Below, piece by piece: positions 1 to 10,800 of a DNA stretch of 64,000 bases; within the stretch, counting starts at the first letter, position 1; each line of letters starts with the position of its first letter. The stretch covers positions 7,663,347 to 7,727,346 of the forward strand of contig CM038922.1 in NCBI GenBank assembly GCA_021904315.1. The letters run 5' to 3'. Under the pieces are notes generated by a model, which was given only the letters and a program-made list of their open reading frames with translations, was not told where the DNA came from and made no database searches. Made by a program: the position numbers and the translations under genes. This DNA is from Sphagnum magellanicum. Taxonomy: Eukaryota; Streptophyta; Sphagnopsida; Sphagnales; Sphagnaceae.

Positions 1-1350
1 TCGAGTCATCATCAACAAGAGGAAAGGGAGATTGGGTAATGAGGGTTGTATTATTAGAGTTATATCATTGAAGTCATCCCTAGTTTGAGCTTTTTTTTTT
101 GGTTTCATGCCCTATTTTGTTCTATCCTTAAAAAATCACCCACATTGGGGATGAAATTTCAAAACATCATGTAACTAATTTGCTTTTGCCCTTTCAAAAT
201 CTCATCCGCCCCATGAAGGTGGGATGGGTATTGACAAATCTCTTAATTTAATGTGAACAATTGAATTTTTTTGTCCCATGAAACACCCATTTAAATGAAC
301 CATCAATATCTTGTACATGGAGTTAAATTTTTCCTTAGCAAAAACACACACTCAAATGAACCTTCAAATGATGTGCTTATATCATTCCTTATGACAAGTT
401 ACAAGGAGGCGTTTGTAGATATGCAATGCATACACACAAGCAAGGCACCATCAAGCTAGGATGTGGCAAATTGGGGGATAGAGTTGCAAATTAAAAATAA
501 GAGGGGACCTTTGGGGAATGGGGGGGACCCAAAATTGGAATTGAGGCTTGGGAGTGATGTATGTAGTTTATGCTTGCTTTAAATGATTTTGAATTGCTCT
601 AAGGGATAAAGAGAGGATTATTCTTCACATGGCATTCATGATTTGGAAACGAAACCATGTTCATAAAAGTTTGGAACTCTATTGTAATTGTATGTATACA
701 TTTTTGAATTTATTTATAATGTGCATGAAAATAGATTTTTAATTATTGATGATTTTGATGGATGGGAGCTTTATGTTGTTTTGAAAGTGAATTTTAAAAA
801 TTAAAAAAATAAAATTGCAAACTAATATTGAGGATTATTGTTCAAGGTGCCCAAGATTGGTTGATATTCGAAGTTGAAAATATAAAAATGGTGGAAATGA
901 AACATATCAAATTGTTTGGGTAACATGTCACAAAAAGTGGCTTATTACATGAACAATCACTTAGAGGGGAAAAAAAAACCCACTTAAATGACACATTGCA
1001 AGTCTTCTTGCAAAAATCCATGACATCACGGCTAAGCCTACCAACAATTATCATGACCTTCACAAGCTAGGTTCCTTGACAATGGCCTTTTTTCAAAAAA
1101 CATTCATATTCATTTCTTCCTCTAAAATATACAAATGTGATAATGGTATTAGAACAAGGTTTTAATTTGTCAACCAAAATGAAGCATGAGCCCCTAAAAT
1201 TACAAAAGTGACATAATAAAATAGAGGTATTATCATTTTATTTTTTGAAGGGTATGAATGTCCAACTCAAACATAATTGTATGTTGGTCCATCCTTCAAA
1301 GCATGTCACCAATGGATTCAAGTTGTATGGTGATTATAAAGGTAAAATGT
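1..1350. other. AT-rich intergenic sequence, no gene seen
   Basis: Very AT-rich sequence with long A and T runs. The short open frames on both strands show no domain I recognise and no codon structure. It may hold older, further decayed parts of the helicase-like relic that follows, but nothing in it could be tied to a family. Confidence 0.5.
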
Positions 1351-1359
1351 TTGGCAAAA

Positions 1360-2230
1360 ATATATAAAATGTTAATTATCATGACATGTGATTTCTATCG
1401 AACATTTCTTGTGAAAAATAATTGGATATTTCAAAATATCAAAAACAATGTTAATGTATTAATATTATTTTTTTGCAAACATATGTCCAATGTTATGAAT
1501 TAAAGAAAGTTATTTAATAATATGATATGGTCTTCATAAAAATTTGAACAAATTTTGTATTACAACCAAAAATACGAAAAATATTCAATTTGTAAATTTA
1601 ATTTGTAATCAACAACCAATTGACAATTTTACCATTCCATATTTATTTTATATAAATAAACTTGTGCACAGAAAAAATGAAAATGTGTTCGTTAATACAT
1701 TAAGTTTCACATTTATTTTCAGAATAATGGACATTAATCATCGATCATGTTCACCATTTTATAAACTTTCAAACGATCCAATTAAAACCATAAGTTTGCA
1801 TTTTATAATTCATACACATAAATATATGTTAGTTGAATTATGTGTTGGTAACTATGCAACGTATGATGATATTGTGAATAAAACATCAATAACATATTGT
1901 GACAAAACCATTATATGGATAATGTTTCAAAATTCTAAAATTGGAACACTAACAAGAAAAAAAATATAGTCATTATTATAACAACAATGTTGAATCAAAA
2001 TGGACACCAATTGAACCTATCATAAAAAATATAAGAGTTGAAATTTTTTAATTATTTATCATAACATGGATTCAATTTCCAATTCAACTTGCAGTAGGAA
2101 GAACCATGCATCATTATTAAGGATTACCATTACATGAATTGACTTTTGAATCTCCTACTAATGTTAAAATATATGGGTTAACATATATAATGTTATCTCG
2201 CATTCCAATAAAAAAAAATTGTTAAAAAAA
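1360..2230 (+). pseudogene. PIF1/Helitron-like helicase relic
   Basis: Broken coding remnant resembling PIF1-family DNA helicases, which in plants are mostly carried by Helitron transposons. About 1381-1440 reads TCDFYRTFLVKNNWIFQ, matching helicase motif III (GDFxQxxPV) and its surroundings. 1544-1969 is an open 141-residue stretch in the middle of the helicase. About 2080-2135 reads QFPIQLAVGRTMHH, then a stop, then GLPL, the equivalent of the motif V region (A-x-TIHKsQGxTL). About 2175-2205 reads GLTYIMLSRI, like motif VI (VALSRV). Stops and frameshifts separate the blocks, so it cannot make a helicase. The motif assignment is from family knowledge; that it came from a Helitron is inference, since no Helitron ends (TC...CTRR with hairpin) were located. 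Confidence 0.55.
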
Positions 2231-2239
2231 ATTACAATT

Positions 2240-3635
2240 TGAATACCATTAATTTTTCAATTAAAAAAATTACATAAATTTTATGTAATTATACAAGCCT
2301 TGAATACAACTTCTTTATGCTAACATTACGAAGACATCAACCATGATCATAACTTTCAAATGTTTCATATTTTATATTTTATAAAAATAAGAATATACCA
2401 TGCATCAATATATGTGCGCAAATTTATAAATTCATTGAAATATTCATATATTTCAATCCATAATGGTCATGGATTAGGGTGCCAACAATGTAAAATAGAT
2501 AATTCCTACTCCTTGTAAAAATAAAAACAAGTAACCATAAACATGTTTGAATGTATTGAAAGTAGAAATGATTTTTAATTTAATGATCAATGTGAGGATA
2601 TTTTTTAATTTTATCACAACGATGTTGATTAATCACATATTTAATACTCATTCAAATAGATTTTTTAAAAAAAATTATATATATATTTCCTATTTTTAAA
2701 ATTGTCCAAACTTGTACAAGTAGGTGAATTATTGAATATTCTCCATTTTCAACATGATGTAGCTTTAAAATGTACTTGTAAATTCTTAACATTTAAATAT
2801 TATAATAGAATACATCAAAGTTTTAATGGAAAAATATTTTAAAATTCAATTCAACCAATCATTTTCAAACATACTTGTTATCTACTTTTATTGTGCCAAA
2901 GTTTTTCAAATTTTGTAGTCACCTCACTATAAATTCAAAGAAAATCACCATGTTTTTATTATGTTATTTTAAATTATTTTAAATTTACTTTTTTCTACTT
3001 GTGTAAAAAATTGGACCATTTTTTTATTATCTTTTTATATTACTTTTTGGGTTTATTTTACCATGTTTTCACCCATTGATGATGATTTATTACATACAAA
3101 TGCACTTAAATTCTTTTAATACAATAACTACTGATGGTTCAAAATATATAATAACAAAATTTAATATTAATATTTAAAAAATGGTATATGTGTATAAAAC
3201 TCATTCATATTTAATTTTTTACAATCCTAAACAAGCTTAAAATTGTAATTTAACATTTTTTTCAAACATTTTCTAATCATCATAATGGAAGATTTTAATG
3301 TTGACATTTAAAAATACAATAACCATGTAAAAATTAAACAAAAAATAGATTTCATAGATAAATTCAAATTAAAATCATAATTTAATGAAAACATGACAAA
3401 GGTTGAATCTCAATCAAACCATATATGGACAAATGCCTTTGGAAATGAATGTAAATATGGTGTAACATAAGCATATTGGCCAAATTTTGACAAATTAATT
3501 TATATTGCATTCAAATTACCAAACACATTTCTTATGTATAACAAAAAACCATTAATGTTTCCATTTCTTTAAAGTGTAGCATATGAATGTTGCATTTTCC
3601 ATCTAATTAACGGCACCCAAAATGGTGGCACCTTG
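2240..3635. other. AT-rich sequence, probably transposon debris
   Basis: Strongly AT-rich, with no open frame worth calling and no structural RNA seen. It follows directly on the helicase-like relic and may be its decayed downstream part, but I could not recognise any motif. Confidence 0.4.
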
Positions 3636-5640
3636 TGTCACAATCTTAGCCTTGGGTTCACGACCAAAGCAAGGGCTTGTGAAGGTGCGGGCTAAGAGTG
3701 AATTCAGGAATCACATTTCATGCTCCTGGGAATGCAAGAAAGTGTGAAGGAATGAACCCCCACACTCCCAAATAAACTCCTGTGACTGGATAGGGAGTGA
3801 CTGGACAGGGAGTCTTTCAGGTTTTTATAGTGTGAACGTTATATTCGTTTTAGGGTTCAGGTGTTAAATTGTTATCAACTTTTAGCATGCAAATGACGGG
3901 GTCTATCCTTTCATTGTTTGTTAGTGGCTGTGAGTTGGAAGGTTTGTTGCTTGTGTATTATGTGAGATAGGGTGGTAGTTGAAGATGGATGGCGAAGCGC
4001 GATTCATGGGTGCAAGGAAGACATGAAGAATAAGAGGTTGGATGAGGATAAGAGACAAGATTTGAAAAAGAAAGAGGGGTTTTTCTAGGTAGAAGAAAGG
4101 CAATTTTTGGGTGGTAAGAAGGAGCTTGTAGGATAGATGATAGTTGTTGTTTTTTTTCGTTGTGCCAAAAATTATATGATGGCCGGCTCTATGTTTTGGT
4201 TAGAAGTAGGACTGATCAAGGGTTGATGCTGAAGGCTGATGACGCCTAAAGGTGGTCTGAGCTATAGAATTATAAACATATAGAAAATTGCATCTATAGG
4301 GGTTTGGGGAAGACCTTACTTGGATTATCTAGTGGGTAGATCATAACACCTGAATGGGAGCCAGAAACCTCTCGGTGGGTATCCTTGGGACTGGGTAGAA
4401 TGTGGGAAAAAAAGAAGTAGGATGGAAGAAATCACAGCCAATATTCATAGATCCATACTTCTCATAGAATTTTGTCCCCTTTCTTGAGTAGTTGCAAACC
4501 AATTTAGCATATGTGGTTTAGTTGTTGAGTAGTACCCAGAAGTTGATTTGTGTCAAGTCTTAGCACAAGCATTTCTATGCATTGATCCATGTAAAGGGGG
4601 AAGAGGGGAGTTAGCAGTTCATTACATATTAAATGAACATGGAGAGTTCTGACTTCAAGCTAGACCTTATTAACATTTTGTGTTCACAATACAAGAATGC
4701 CGCTGCCTCCAACAACTAAGAACTACTACTATTATAACAAATTTAGGATAAGTTGATGGGTGTGCATCTTTGTAAAAATTGTCCAATAATGGAGAATTAG
4801 GAATTATAGGACCCCAAAATCGAAATGTTGTAATGATGCCTCCTTGAAAGAAGATGAATAATGACGTTGCAACAAGAATAGGGTTGTGTGAAAAGCAGAT
4901 GTTTTGTGCACCCTCTTTTTTTTGGTTACACTCCCACTTTGGGAGTTCGAGTCACAATGGACTTTCGAATTTTCAGAGGGCAATTGTAGGGGTCAAAACT
5001 CATTGGATTGAAAAATTCTTTATATCATTGGAAAGCTCTTAGAATGTAGATGTTTAAAATGGCTCGCATGACCCATTTGGACACTTAAAACACAAGTTAT
5101 GGCCAAAAGAAGGGTTAGAAGTCAAATTGACAATTTGACTTTCGACCATTAAAAGTCAGGAATCGCCCCAATTTTCTTGCATGCAAGTGGTGTGCCACAT
5201 ACTATTGAAAAGCTTTCGACAAGGGCTACAACTTTGCTTCAAACCTCATTTCAATCAAAAGTTTGTACGGAAAGTTATTGGCTCTAGTCATGGAAGTCCC
5301 AACTTTAGGAATTTCGGGACTCCCACTTGGGAGTCCCGGGACAAAACGCCACTTGGATGTTAGTCTTGTGGCTAGGCATAGAGTATAATATAAGGGGGAA
5401 GGTGGTGACTTCTCCCAAGTTCGGGCCGTGGTGAATTTTCTGAGGCCATGTTTGCCCGTGGCTCGTCCATGCACCAAAGTGTTCAAACTATGCACTAATC
5501 AACTTGTTGTTTGGTTTGTGCAAGTTAGTGTGAATAATTGAATTACTTATCAAACTTCCTAGTCCCATCCCAAAGTCCCAATTCCCTCTCCTTCCATTGT
5601 CTTCACCTTAGTATGGTTTGAATTTTCAAATATGGTTAAT
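3636..5640 (+). repeat. LTR-like element copy, split by an insert
   Basis: Copy of the same repeat family as at 44.1-45.9 kb. The left part (3636-3785) starts TGTCACAATC and carries the family's 'tagccttggg-ttcacgacca' and 'aatgaacccccacactccca' segments. The right part (about 4905-5640) carries the rest: 'tcaaaactcattggattgaa', a TATA-like 'gtataatataaggggg' near 5383, and the ending 'accaaagtgttcaaactatg'. The 1.1 kb between them (3790-4900) has no counterpart in the other copies, so it is an insertion. The family is best explained as an LTR: TG start, promoter-like TATA in the middle, and GC-rich 'gggagtcccggg' palindromes. Confidence 0.6.
3790..4900. other. Insert of unknown origin inside the LTR-like repeat
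   Basis: Sequence with no counterpart in the two other family copies at 44-46 kb. It is less AT-rich than its surroundings. The short open frames (for example 3921-4103 on the minus strand) have no recognisable domain. No terminal repeats were clear enough to define a transposon. Confidence 0.35.
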
Positions 5641-5879
5641 GAATTTTAAGAAAACCCCAAAAAAAGATTAATTCTTAATACAAATGTCAAATTTTGTTTT
5701 TCAAAATCCTTCATTAGCCAATGTAACTTGAACTCATAATGTAATTTTAAATGTAATATATTATGTTTAGGACAAAGCCTCTTGTGGTAGAGGTGCTTGT
5801 TGAATTTGAATTCGCATGCAATGTTATTCAATATGATTTGGAACTTTACAAAGTATATTTCATGGAAAAAATGACCCCA

Positions 5880-6475
5880 AATGTGCTAGATTTCGAAGGA
5901 AAGTTTTTTTTTTTTTCAAATCACCAGATTTTTATGAGAAGTTTCAACAGTAGGTAGCCAAGAATATAATTTTTTTTTTTTTTTTTTTGGGTTGTTTTCC
6001 TATCTAGTATGTAGCCAGAATTTTGCTAAAGTATTTATGGATGCTTGCCACTTTGACTACATCACAAAATCCTACACAGAAAGCCATGTGAGTCCAAAAG
6101 CAAGGATTTTTTGTGTTTTTGTTTTCTACTTTCATATCTAGTATGTAGCCAAAATATGGCTAAATTATTTTCCAGATGATCGCCACTTTCACTACATCAC
6201 AAAATCCTGCAAAGAAAAAGCCTGTGAGGAAAAAAAAAAAAAGCAAGGATTTTTTGGTTTTGGTTTTCTACTTTCATATCTAGTATGGTAGCCAAAATAT
6301 GGCTAAATTATTTTCCAGAAGATTGCCACTTTGACTACATCACAAAATCCTGCAAAGAAAAGCCTGTGAGTCCAAAAGCAAAGATTTTTTGGTTTTTTGT
6401 TTTCTACTTTCATATCTAGTATGTAGCCAAAATATGGCTAAATTATTTTCCAGAAGATCGCCACTTTGACTAGGT
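5880..6475 (+). repeat. Tandem repeat, about 136-bp unit, upstream of the ABC1 kinase
   Basis: Four units begin at the 'tatctagtatgtagcc' landmark near 6001, 6134, 6277 and 6413 (spacing 133, 143 and 136). Each unit reads tagccaaaatatggctaaat (a TAGCCA/TGGCTA inverted repeat), then 'gatcgccactttgactac' and 'atcacaaaatcctgc'. The last unit stops abruptly at about 6475, where 'accctaaaccctcaacccc' and the gene's GC-richer leader begin. A diverged form of the same sequence lies in front of the bL36 gene at about 21.0-21.46 kb. Confidence 0.8.
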
Positions 6476-7899
6476 ACCCTAAACCCTCAACCCCGAACCC
6501 CGCTCAGAAAAGCCTTGTCAACGTCGGAAAGCGCTACGAAGATAATGGGCGCGGCGATGAGAGGAGGAGTGCGACGCCGCACCACCCAACACAAAATTCG
6601 TCGCCGGATTGCAAAACTCCCGATCCCATGACCACGTAAGTAACGTAAGTAACGGGGACCGTGTGTGGCTGAACCGGAGATTGAGTGTCCAGTCTCTCTC
6701 GGCTCCCAGTTCTCAACAACCTACGGACGGACTGACTGAAGGCATCGACCGTTCGTCCTTGCTCAACCACCAGGTTCAAGAATTGTAGAGCTCCAGGCAG
6801 GCAGGCAGGCAAGCAAGCAGGAGGAAAACCCAACCCAGAAAGACAAAATAAAATTCCAGGTGGGCTATTATCTCTTTTCTTGTGTTTTTGTTTGTGGAAA
6901 TTGGGGTTTTTGGCCCTTTGGAAATTCGCTTTCTCTGCTGCTGCTGCTGTCCCTCTCTCTGAGGTTGGTTTTTCTATTCGGAGAAGCCCTCAGAGCTCTC
7001 ACTACTACTACTACTGTCACAATTGTAATCCAATTTCGTGAAGAAAGTTGTGCAAGGATTGTTTGTCGGGTGGGTGTGTGTATGGGGATGGGGTGAAGGA
7101 AGGAAGGAAGAGGGGGGGGGGGGCGGGGGGGGGAATGGGGATTTGAGGTTTTGAAGCTCACAGAAGTCATTTTGGTGAGGAAACAGGCATTGGGTGGTTG
7201 CTTGATTGCCAGACTTCTGTTTGTTTCTTTTCTTCCAGTTTGCTATGTATATGTCTATATCTTGAACCCTGAACCAATATAACTAACAACCCAAGTCGCA
7301 AAATTCAAGATGTTTTGCAATATGTATATGTATTAGAGCTCTATTACATTCAGAATTGAGCTGAATTGGCATGTCCACTGATGATGGCAAGAAGAACAAA
7401 GGCAAACCTTGATTGTGCAATTCTTCCTCCTTGTACACAAAAGCAGTCAATCAAGCTTCCCACAGTCATGAAAAATCTCTTCACCCCATTTGATTTGTTA
7501 TCTACAGCTTGGAGTTTTTTTTTGGTTCTGCTGGAGAATTCTTATGCATCTCATCAGAAGAGTTTACTACTGGTCTTGTGCCACAAATTGTGAAGCTAGG
7601 AGGAATGATTTGTGGGGTTCCCCACCTTGACCTAATTTTTGAAGCAGTTTGCAACGAGCATTTTGTCATTAGGGTTTTTCATTAGAGTGTCCCTGGTGTA
7701 ATTGGGTTTACAGAGATCTTTAGAAACCATTTTCTCTATATGGGTTGGCATGGATCTGTTGATCACTGATTTCAGTTTGTAGTAAAAAACCTTTGCAGGA
7801 TTTGCGGGTTGGGTGAGCTCAATCAATTGATCTCTGTGCCTGCCATTGTCAAAAGGGAGTTCATCTCCGCTGCTGCAGTTTATTTTTAGTCTTTACTCA
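6476..7899 (+). promoter_or_regulatory. Promoter and 5' leader of the ABC1 kinase gene
   Basis: Base composition changes sharply at about 6476 from AT-rich repeat to gene-like sequence. A telo-box-like 'accctaaaccc' sits at 6475-6485. A donor-like sequence occurs as a direct duplicate (gtaagtaacgtaagtaac, about 6635-6652), and a good acceptor (tttgcag) lies near 7791-7797, which suggests a leader intron of about 1.15 kb. The leader also holds GGCA/AAGC tetranucleotide runs (6796-6822), CTG and CTC repeats, and a G-rich stretch (7111-7140). That this is the transcribed leader is inference from position and composition. Confidence 0.45.
6545..6631 (+). CDS. Possible 28-residue upstream ORF, arginine-rich
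   Basis: A short ATG-initiated frame of 28 codons ending in TGA, just before the tandem donor-like sequence. It starts MGAAMRGGVRRRTTQHKIRR and is strongly basic. Its position in the likely first leader exon of the ABC1 kinase makes it a candidate upstream ORF that could dampen translation. It could equally be chance in a GC-rich leader. No family is recognised. Confidence 0.25.
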   Translation: MGAAMRGGVRRRTTQHKIRRRIAKLPIP

Positions 7900-10800
7900 A
7901 TGGCAGCTGCTCAGTTTAAGTCTTCTCTTTCAACTCCCAGTGCGACCATAGCATCATCATGCTCGAGTCTTGACCACAGCCAAAAAAGAAGAAGAAGCAG
8001 AACAGAAGTGAAAGAGAGAATTGGACTCCGGGGGCCAAGTTTGTTGTTGCCACTCAAGTTGTTTCTGAGCAGTTCCTCAAACCAGGTACAGAATCCAGCA
8101 AGGAAGTCTGGTGTCTTGGACCCACTGCTGGGCATCAGGTGTGCATCGGCTTCTTCTCCATCTCCTGGGTCAGACAATGCCAAAATTGGTGCACCACCTT
8201 CTTCTAATGGAACTGGTGCATCACGAATGGTTCCTATTGAAGTAGCTCTGAAAGGCCGTGTCAGCACACTTCCCGTCAGCAAATCTGAGTATTCTGTCAA
8301 AGGTTCCACTGCTGCCTCTTTGAGTCTCCAGTCCGAGTCTTGTCTTCATCATTGCTTCAGAACAATAGTTATTGGATTGATTGGATCTTCATCCTTTGTA
8401 TGTGAAAACAGACCACCAGTCAACCACTCAGAGCTAATTTCTATCCCTTGCGTCAAAGTCTGTTGTACTTTTTCCATCACAAGAATTGTTGGTCGTTTCT
8501 CTGTAGGTAAAGTTGGGAGCTTGCCAAATGGAGCTGCAAATGGACCCACCAATGGTGCTGCGAGGAAATCCTCAAAGAGTGCTGCAAAGAAACTCTCAAA
8601 TGGTGCTGCTACTGCTGCTGCTGTGGCCATAAATAGCAGCATGAATGGGAATGCCAAGGTGTTGACACAGGATTTGAAAGCAAATTCCAGTACAGGAATG
8701 GTGATATCAAGTGCACGTGCCAAGACAAAGCTTGTACAGGCACCCATAGATGTATCCATCTCTAAGGATTCTGTGAGGGTTTTGCCTTCAGATGAGGGGT
8801 TTAGCTGGTCAAAGGAAAGCTATAGTGCAACACAAAGGCAGATTGATATATGGAGTTTTGTGCTTGCTTTACGAGCCCAGATTTGGCTACTGGATGCAAA
8901 ATGGACATACATTGGCGGGTTCACTGAAGATAAACAGGTCAGTACTGTTCTTGATTTTCATTGGATGTCAAACTCTTTCTCCTTAGAAAAGTGCTTTCTC
9001 CTCATATTTTGCATCAGATTTTCTGTGACTGCAAAACCCTGACATGATCACTTGACTACAGAAAGTACGGAGGCGCAGAACAGCAGCATGGGTAAGGGAA
9101 AAAATCTTGCAGCTTGGACCTACATTCATCAAGCTTGGTCAACTATCGTCAACAAGATCAGACCTTTTCCCAGCTGAGTTTGTTGAAGAGCTTTCCAAGC
9201 TTCAGGTACTCATCCCATTGATGCTCATGTGTTGTTGATGAGCTTGATGGATTTGTCGGTTTGGGATTTTATTCCATGCCCCTTTTGCACTGCAAAGAAT
9301 GCATAACAAAGAGCGTTTGTAGAGTGGGGGGAATTGAAGATACAAGGCTTTTATGCATCTAAGTTTCTAACTATCAAAAATTTATAATCCCACCTGATGT
9401 TATTTGTAGCATTTACAAATCTGCTGCCCCAGACTGTGTTTGAACAAGCTAGAAGTCTTCTGATTAGGGACTAATTCATCTGTGGCTGTTGGGTTGTTGT
9501 TTTTATTTGGTTTTTGAAGGATCGGGTTCCAGCTTTTTCAGCTGAAAAGGCAACAGTTTTTATTGAGAAAGAGCTAGGACAGCCAGTGGATGTGCTGTTT
9601 AGACAATTCGAGCCTCAACCCATTGCTGCTGCAAGTCTTGGGCAGGTTCTTAGCAAACAAACCTGAAAGAATTAGTATTGGTTATTTCTTGTCTTCTTTG
9701 AGAAATAGGATGAGGTTAATTGAGGTCCTTTCTGGTTATTCTTGTCATCTCTGAGAAACGGGTTGAGGTTCATTGAGGTCCTTTCTGTCTCATGCTTACA
9801 TGAAAATTGCATACAGGTACACAGAGCAATACTGCCTAATGGGGAACAAGTTGTGGTAAAAGTTCAGAGACCGGGTTTGAAGAAGCTTTTTGACATTGAT
9901 TTGGGTGAGAAGCTTTTGGTCGAAGCCTTTTTCATTTGGGTTTTTGGGGTTTGAAATGAAGTTCTTTCTCCAAGTTGGAATTTTCATTGCTTGATAAATT
10001 GGGGATTCTTGATGTTGAATCGCATTTTGAGATATGAGTTTCACTCTTATGAATTCTCTCATATTGTGACTAAAAAGGTGGGTCTGTTGTGCAGGCAATA
10101 TGAAGGTGATTGCTGAATATTTTCAGAATAGTGAGTCAATGGGAGGTCCAACAAGAGACTGGGTTGGCATCTATGAAGAGTGTTCAACGTAAGAAGCACA
10201 CAATTCAACCTCTGCAATTGTTGCAAAAGATTTCTCTTTCTCTTGTAGTGAAGGAGGGATAGCAGATGGGGTTTACTGAGTGTTGTCATCATCTGCATTG
10301 AACAGGATTCTGTATCAGGAAATTGACTACCTTAATGAAGCCTCCAATGCAGATAGGTTTAGACGTGACTTTCGCAACCAAAAGTGGGTCCGAGTTCCTG
10401 TACGTTTCTCTTCCAAAAGTGGGTCGAAGTTCCTGTATGTTTTCAATTTGTCTTGCATCCAAAAGTGGGTTCAAGTTCCTGTACATTTCTCTTTTTGCTC
10501 TTGCATCCAAAATTGGGTCTGAGTTCCCATACTTTTCTCTTTTCTCTGGCATCCAAAAGTGGGTCTGAGTTCCTGTACATATTCTTTTTCTGTTGCATCC
10601 AAAAATGGTTCTGAGTCCCTCTATGATTTCTTTCTCTTTTAGAAAGACTAGGAATATTGCTCATGTCTTTTGAGCATAATCACAGCAAGTCTACTACCAA
10701 GGAAGATTGAGTGTTTTGTCTGTTACATATTAACCTTGTGTTTCACTGTCATCCTGAAGAGTAGCATCAGGGAATTGAAAAGGGAATTGCAGTGTTTTTT

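Noticed and set aside
5226..5495. ORFs in the LTR-like repeats (also at 45196-45551)
   Set aside because: They recur in shifted frames between copies of the repeat and show no conserved protein; they are a by-product of GC-richer LTR sequence.
7846..7899. Open frame upstream of the kinase ATG (SKGSSSPLLQF...) as a longer N-terminus
   Set aside because: The first codon at 7846 is TTG. The first in-frame ATG is 7900, which also begins a typical plastid transit peptide (MAAAQFKSSLS).
8303..8506. Coding use of the 204-nt in-frame stretch between kinase exons 1 and 2
   Set aside because: It is T-rich, has clean GT and TAG borders in matching phase, and its translation (Cys/Ile/Phe-rich) is unlike the Ala/Ser/Lys-rich flanks. 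An intron is more likely, though retention is possible.
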